Below are positions 58,645 to 64,000 of a stretch of DNA of 64,000 bases, one piece after another (the first letter of the stretch is position 1; each line of letters begins with the position of its first letter). The notes under the pieces were generated by a model. The model was not told the origin of the DNA. It did not search any database and was given only the letters and a program-made list of their open reading frames with translations. Made by a program: the position numbers and the translations under genes. This DNA is from Cyrtodaria siliqua (Eukaryota > Mollusca > Bivalvia > Adapedonta > Hiatellidae). The DNA is taken from contig JAWPHD010011206.1 of assembly GCA_037043455.1 (NCBI GenBank), forward strand, positions 1-64,000, read 5' to 3'.

Positions 58645-61600
58645 AAGGAAGGAAGGATATCTCTGTCTCCATGTAAATCTGTGATACTGTGGAGGAAGGA
58701 AGGATATCTCTGTCTCAATGTAAGTCTGTGATGCTGTGGCGGAAGGAAGGATATCTCTGTATCAATGTAAGTCTGTGATGCTGTGGCGGAAGGAATGATA
58801 TCTCTGTCTCCATGTAAGTCTGTGATGCTGTGGAGGAAGGAAGGATATCTCTGTCTCCATGTAAGTCTGTGATGTTGTGGTGGAAGGAAGGATATCTCCG
58901 TCTCAATATAAGTCTGTGATTCTGTAAAGGAAAGAAGGTTATCTCTGCCTCAATGTAAGTCTGTGATGCTGTGGAGGAAGGAAGGATATCTCTGTCTCCA
59001 TGTAAGTCTGTGATGCTGTGGAGGAAGGAAGGATATCTCTGTCTCAATGTAAGTCTGTGATGTTGTGGAGGAAGGAAGGATATCTCTGTCTCAATGTAAG
59101 TCTGTGATGCTGTGGAGGAAGGAAGGATATCTCTGTCTCAATGTAAGTCTGTGATGTTATGGAGGAAGGACATCTCTGTCTCAATGTAAGTCTGTGATGC
59201 TGTGGAGGAAGGACATCTCTGTCTCAGTGTAAGTCTGCGATGCTGTGCAGGAAGGAAGGATATCTCTGTCTCAATGTATGTCTGATGCTGTGCAGGAAGG
59301 AAGGATATCCCTGTCTCAATGTTAGTCTGAGATGCTGTGCAGGAAGGAAGGATATCTCTGTCTCAATGTAAGTCTGTAATGCTGTGCAGGAAGGATATCT
59401 CTCAATGCAAGTCTCTGATGCTGTGGAGGAAGGACATCTCTGCCTCAATGTAAGTCTGTGATGCTGTGGAGGAAGGATATCTCTGTCTCAATGTAAATCT
59501 GCGATGCTGTGCAAGAAGGAAGAATATCTCTGTCTCAATGTAAGTCTGATGCTGTTCAGGAAGGAAGGATATCTTTGTCTCAATGTAAGTCTGATGCTGA
59601 GGAGGAAAGAAGGAAGTATATCTCTGTCTCCATGTAAGTCTATGATGCTGTGGAGGAAGGAAGGTTATCTCTGTCTCAATGTAAGTCTGTGATGCTGTGG
59701 AGGAAGGAAGGTTATCTCTGTCTCAATGTAAGTCTGTGATGCTGTGCAGGAAGGAAGCAATGTAAGTCTGTGATGTTGTGGAGACAGGAAGGATATGTCT
59801 ATCTCAGTGTAAGTATGCTGTGGAGGAAGGACATCTCTGCCTCAATGTAAGTCTGTGATGCTGTGGAGGAAGGATATCTCTGTCTCAATGTAAGTCTGCG
59901 ATGCTGTGCAGGAAGGAAGGATATCTCTGTCTCAATGTAAGTCTGTGATACTGTGGAGGAAGGAAGGATACCTCTGTCTCAGTGTAAGTCTGTGATGCTG
60001 TGGAGGAAGGAAGGATATCTGTCTCTATGTAAGTTTGTGATGCTGTGGCGGAAGGAAGGATATCTCTGTCTCCATGTAAGTCTGTGATGCTGTGGAGGAA
60101 GGAAGGTTATCTCTGTCTCAATGTAAGTCTGTGATGCTGTGGCGGAAGGAAGGTTATCTCTGTCTCAATGTAAGTCTGTGATGCTGTGGAGGAAGGAAGG
60201 ATATCTCTGTCTCATTGTAAGTCTGTGATGCTGTGGAGGAAAGAAGGAAGGATATCTCTGTCTCCATGTAAGTCTGTGATGCTGTGGAGGAAGGAAGGTT
60301 ATCTCTGTCTCAGTGTAAGTCTGTGATGCTGTGGAGGAAGGAAGGTTATCTCTGTCTCAGTGTAAGTCTGTAATGCTGTGGAGGAAGGAAGGATATCTCT
60401 GTCTCAGTGTAAGTCTGTGATGCTGTGGAGGAAGGAAGGTTATCTCTGTCTCAGTGTAAGTCTGTAATGCTGTGCAGGAAGGAAGCAATGTAAGTCTATG
60501 ATGTTGTGGAGGCAGGAAGGATATGTTTATCTCAATGTAAGTATATGATGCTGTGGAGGAATGAAGTATATCTGTCTCAATGTAAGTCTGTGACGCTGTG
60601 CAGGAAGGAAGGATATCTGTGTAATGTAAGTCTGTCATGCTATGGAGGAAGGAAGGATATCTATATGTGTCTATGTAAGTCTGTGATGCTGTCTCTGTCT
60701 CAATGTAAGTCTGTGATGCAGTGCTTGAAGTAAGGATATCTGTCTCAATGTAAGTCTGTGATGCTTTGGAGGAACGAAGGATATCTGTCTCAATGTATGT
60801 ATGTGATATTGTGCAGAAAGGAAGGATATTTTTGTCTTAGTGTAAATCTGTGATGCTGTGGAGGAAGGATATATTTGTCTCAATGTAAGTCTGTGATGCT
60901 GTGCAGGAAAGATATCTCTGTCTCAATGTAAGTCTGTGATTCTGTGCAGGAAGGATATCTCTGTGTCAATGTAAGTCTGTGATGCTGTTGAGGAAGGATA
61001 TCTCTGTCTCAATGTAAATCTGTGATGCTGTGGAGGAAGGATAGCTTTGTCTCAATGTAAGTCTGTGATGCTGTGCAGGAAGGAAGGATATCTGTCTCAA
61101 TGTAAGTCTGTGATTCTGTGCAGGAAGGATATCTCTGTCTCAATGTAAGTCTGTGATGCTGTGGAGGAAGGATATCTCTGTCTCAATGTTAGTCTGTGAT
61201 TCTGTGCAGGAAGGATATCTCTGTCTCAATGTAAGTCTGTGATGCTGTGGAGGAAGAATATCTCTGTCTCAATGTAAATCTGTGATGCTGTGGAGGAAGG
61301 ATACATTTGTCTCAATGTAAGTCTGTGATGCTGTGCAGGAAGGAAGGATATCTGTCTCAATGTTAGTCTGTGATTCTGTGCAGGAAGGATATCTCTGTCT
61401 CAATGTAAGTCTGTGATGCTGTCTCTGTCTCAATGTAAGTCTGTGATGCTGTGCAGGAAGAAAGGATATCTGTCTCAATGTAAGTATGTGATGCTGTGGA
61501 GGAAGGATATCTTTATCTCAATGTAAGTATGTGATGCTGTGCGGGAAGGAAGGATATCTGTCTCAATGTAAGTCTGTAATGCTGTGCAGGAAGGATATCT

Positions 61601-63808
61601 CTCAATGCAAGTCTGTGATGCTGTGCAGCAGGGAAGGATATCTCTATCTCAATGTAAGTCTGTAATGCTGTGCAGGAAGGAAGGATATCTGTCTCAATGT
61701 AAGTGTGTGAACTTGTGGCAGAATGAAGAATATCTGTCCCAATTTAAGTCTGTGATGCTGCGTAGGAAGGAAGGATATCTCTCTCGATGTAAGTCAGTGA
61801 TGTTTTAGAGGAAGGTAGGGTATCTGTCTCAATGTACATCTGTTATGCTGTGGAGTAAGGTAGGATATTTGTCTCAATGTAAGTCTGATGCTGTGCAGGA
61901 AGGAAGGATATCTCTGTTTCAATTTAAGCCTGTGATACTGTGGAGGAAGGAAGGATATCTCTGTCTCAATGTTAGTCTGTGATGCTGTGGCGGAAGGAAG
62001 GATATCTCTCTCAATGTAAGTCTGTGATGCTGTGCAGGAAGGAAGGATATCTGTCTCAATGTATGTCTGATGCTGCGGAGGAAGGAAGGATATCTCTATG
62101 ATGTTGTGGAGGAAGGAAGGATATCTCTGTCTCAATGTAAGTCTGTGATGTTGTGCATGAAGTTGGGGTTTCTCTCTCGATGTAAGTCTGTGATGCTGTG
62201 CAGGAAGGAAAGATATCTCTGTCTCAATGTAAGTCTGTGATGTTGTTGAGGAAGAAAGGATATCTCTGTCTCTATGTAAGTCTGTGATGCTGTGGAGGAA
62301 CGAAATATATCTGTCTCAGTGTAAGTCTGTGATGCTGTGCAGGAAGGAAGGATATCTTTGTCAATGTAAGTCTGATGCTGCATTGGAAGGAAGGATATCA
62401 TTGTCTCAGTGTACGTCTGTGATGCTGTGGAGGAAGGAAGGATATCCCGTCTCACTGTAAGTCTGTGGTGCTGTGGAGGAAGGAAGGATATCTCTGTCTC
62501 AATGCAAGTCGGTGATACTGTGGAGGAAGGAAGGATATCTCTGTCTCAATGTAAGTTTGTGATGCTGTGGAGGAAGGAAGGATATCTGTCTCTATGTAAG
62601 TCTGTGATGCTGTGCAGGAAGGAAGGATATCTGTCTCAGTGTAATTATGTGATGCTGTGCAGGAAGGATATCTCTGTCTCAGTGTAAATCTGTGATGCTG
62701 TGGAGGAAGGATATCTCTGTCTCAATGTAAGTCTGTGATGCTGTGCAGGAAGGAAGGATATCTGTCTCAGTGTAAGTATGTGATGCTGTGCAGGAAGGAT
62801 ATCTCTGTCTCAGTGTAAATCTGTGATGCTGTGTAGGATGGATATCTCTGTCTCAATGTAAGTCTGTGATGCTGTGCAGAAAGGATATCTCTCAATGCAA
62901 GTCTCTGATGCTTTGCAGGAAGGAAGGATATCTCTGTCTCAATGTAAATCTGTAATGCTGTGCAGGAAGGAAGGATATCTGTCTTAATGTAAGTCTGTGA
63001 CATTGTGGCGGAAGGAAGAATATCTCTCTCAATGTAAGTCTGATGTTTTGGAGGAAGGTAGAATATCTGTCTCAATGTATGTCTGTGATGCTCTGGAGGA
63101 AGGTAGGATATCTCTGTGATGTTGTGGAGGAAGGAAGGATATCTCTGTCTCAATGTAAGTCTGTGATGCTGTGGAGGAACGAAATATATCTGTCTCAGTG
63201 TAAGTCTGTGATGCTGTGCAGGAAGGAAGGATATCTTTGTCAATGTAAGTCTGATGCTGCATTGGAAGGAAGGATATCATTGTCTCAGTGTACGTCTGTG
63301 ATGCTGTGGAGGAAGGAAGGATATCCCGTCTCACTGTAAGTCTGTGGTGCTGTGGAGGAAGGAAGGATATCTCGTCTCAATGCAAGTCGGTGATACTGTG
63401 GAGGAAGGAAGGATATCTCTGTCTCAATGTAAGTTTGTGATGCTGTGGAGGAAGGAAGGATATCTGTCTCAATGTTAATTCTGATGCTGTGGAGGAAGGA
63501 AGGAAGGATATCTCTGTCTCAATGTAAGCCTGTGATGCTCTGGAGGAAGGAAAGATATCTTTGTCTCAATGTAAGTCTGTGATGCTGTGGAGGAAGGAAG
63601 GATATCTCTGTCTCAGTTTAATTCTGTGATGTTGTTGATGAAGGTAGGATATCTGTCTCAATGTAAGTCTGTGATGCTATGCAGGAAGGAAGGATATCTC
63701 TGTCTCAATGTAAATCTGTGATGTTTTAGAGGAAGGAAGGATATCTCTGTCTCAGTGTAAGTCTGTCCTGTTGTGGTGGAAGGAAGGATATCTCTCTCTC
63801 AGTGTAAG
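58645..63808 (+). repeat. ~47-bp minisatellite, about 110 copies, 5.2 kb
   Basis: The unit contains 'tctgtgatgctgtggaggaa', 'ggaaggatatctctgtctca' and 'atgtaag'. Variants have 'gtgcaggaagg' in place of 'gtggaggaagg', and units range from about 40 to 51 bp. A block of about 320 bp at 62260-62590 recurs 879 bp later. ORFs on both strands are shadows. Confidence 0.97.
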
Positions 63809-64000
63809 GCCACACAAAATTGATTACCTGGTTCTCAGGCCACTTTTTCTGAGAAGAGATGCGGGCGGGCCCATTTTTTTTTACAATTTTGCAGTGGTCA
63901 ACAGACACGCGGGCGATTATTTTTTTTAATCCAAACTTTTAATTCCAATACATGTATTGATGCCAAATATCTCGAAATACATGTGCAATAACCAGTTGGA
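63809..64000. other. Non-coding window end
   Basis: Unique-looking sequence after the minisatellite. No DDX27 exon seen. Confidence 0.5.

Noticed and set aside
58715..63334. Many 60-158-codon ORFs on both strands with RYPSFLHSITDLH-type repeats
   Set aside because: All derive from the 47-bp minisatellite.

Overview
This window is animal nuclear DNA, AT-rich and dominated by repeats. It has spliceosomal introns with GT/AG borders, tRNA-derived SINEs, an L1/Tx1-type LINE relic, short TIR elements and long tandem arrays. The repeat families look like those I associate with bivalve molluscs, so a bivalve is my best inference. That assignment rests on recall and no search was run.

The only gene I can name with confidence is the nucleolar DEAD-box RNA helicase DDX27 (yeast Drs1 family), on the + strand. 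Twelve consecutive exons lie between 28255 and 45033. They cover the charged N-terminal region, the Q motif, and motifs I, Ia, GG, Ib, II, III, IV and V. The 5' start is not recognised. The 3' part (motif VI HRVGR and the basic tail) is not seen before the window ends. At the start of exon 12 an in-frame TAG stands where the family has a leucine codon. A second AG immediately after it would splice the stop out in frame. A weaker second gene candidate is a two-exon 3' end at 11147-15428 with an AATAAA signal and an apparent one-base frameshift.

Layout: 1-4.7 kb has CAGGGG-ended MITEs, a SINE and a G-rich/C-rich pair. 4.7-7.3 kb is a 2.5 kb foldback element. 7.4-9.1 kb is a tandem array with an insertion in it. 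9.4-18.2 kb has SINEs, the unknown gene candidate and repeat arrays. 19-20.7 kb is a hAT-like element. 21.4-28.1 kb holds more modular arrays. 28.3-45.0 kb is DDX27, with SINEs and minisatellites in its introns. 45-64 kb, probably still DDX27 intron, holds a 39-bp minisatellite, a 700-bp tandem duplication, the LINE relic, further arrays, a Tc1/mariner-type MITE and a 5.2 kb minisatellite.

The most interesting signal is shared by the modular arrays. They otherwise differ in sequence, yet several carry paired nuclear-receptor half sites: TCAAGGTCA extended half sites, a perfect DR2 AGGTCACTAGGTCA repeated five times, the IR1 palindrome AGGTCATTGACCT, and TGACCC/GGGTCA everted pairs. Other notable points are a minisatellite that grew from the tRNA-like head of a SINE, a cluster of CRE-like palindromes in a DDX27 intron, and a SINE insertion whose empty site is preserved in a second copy of its host repeat.
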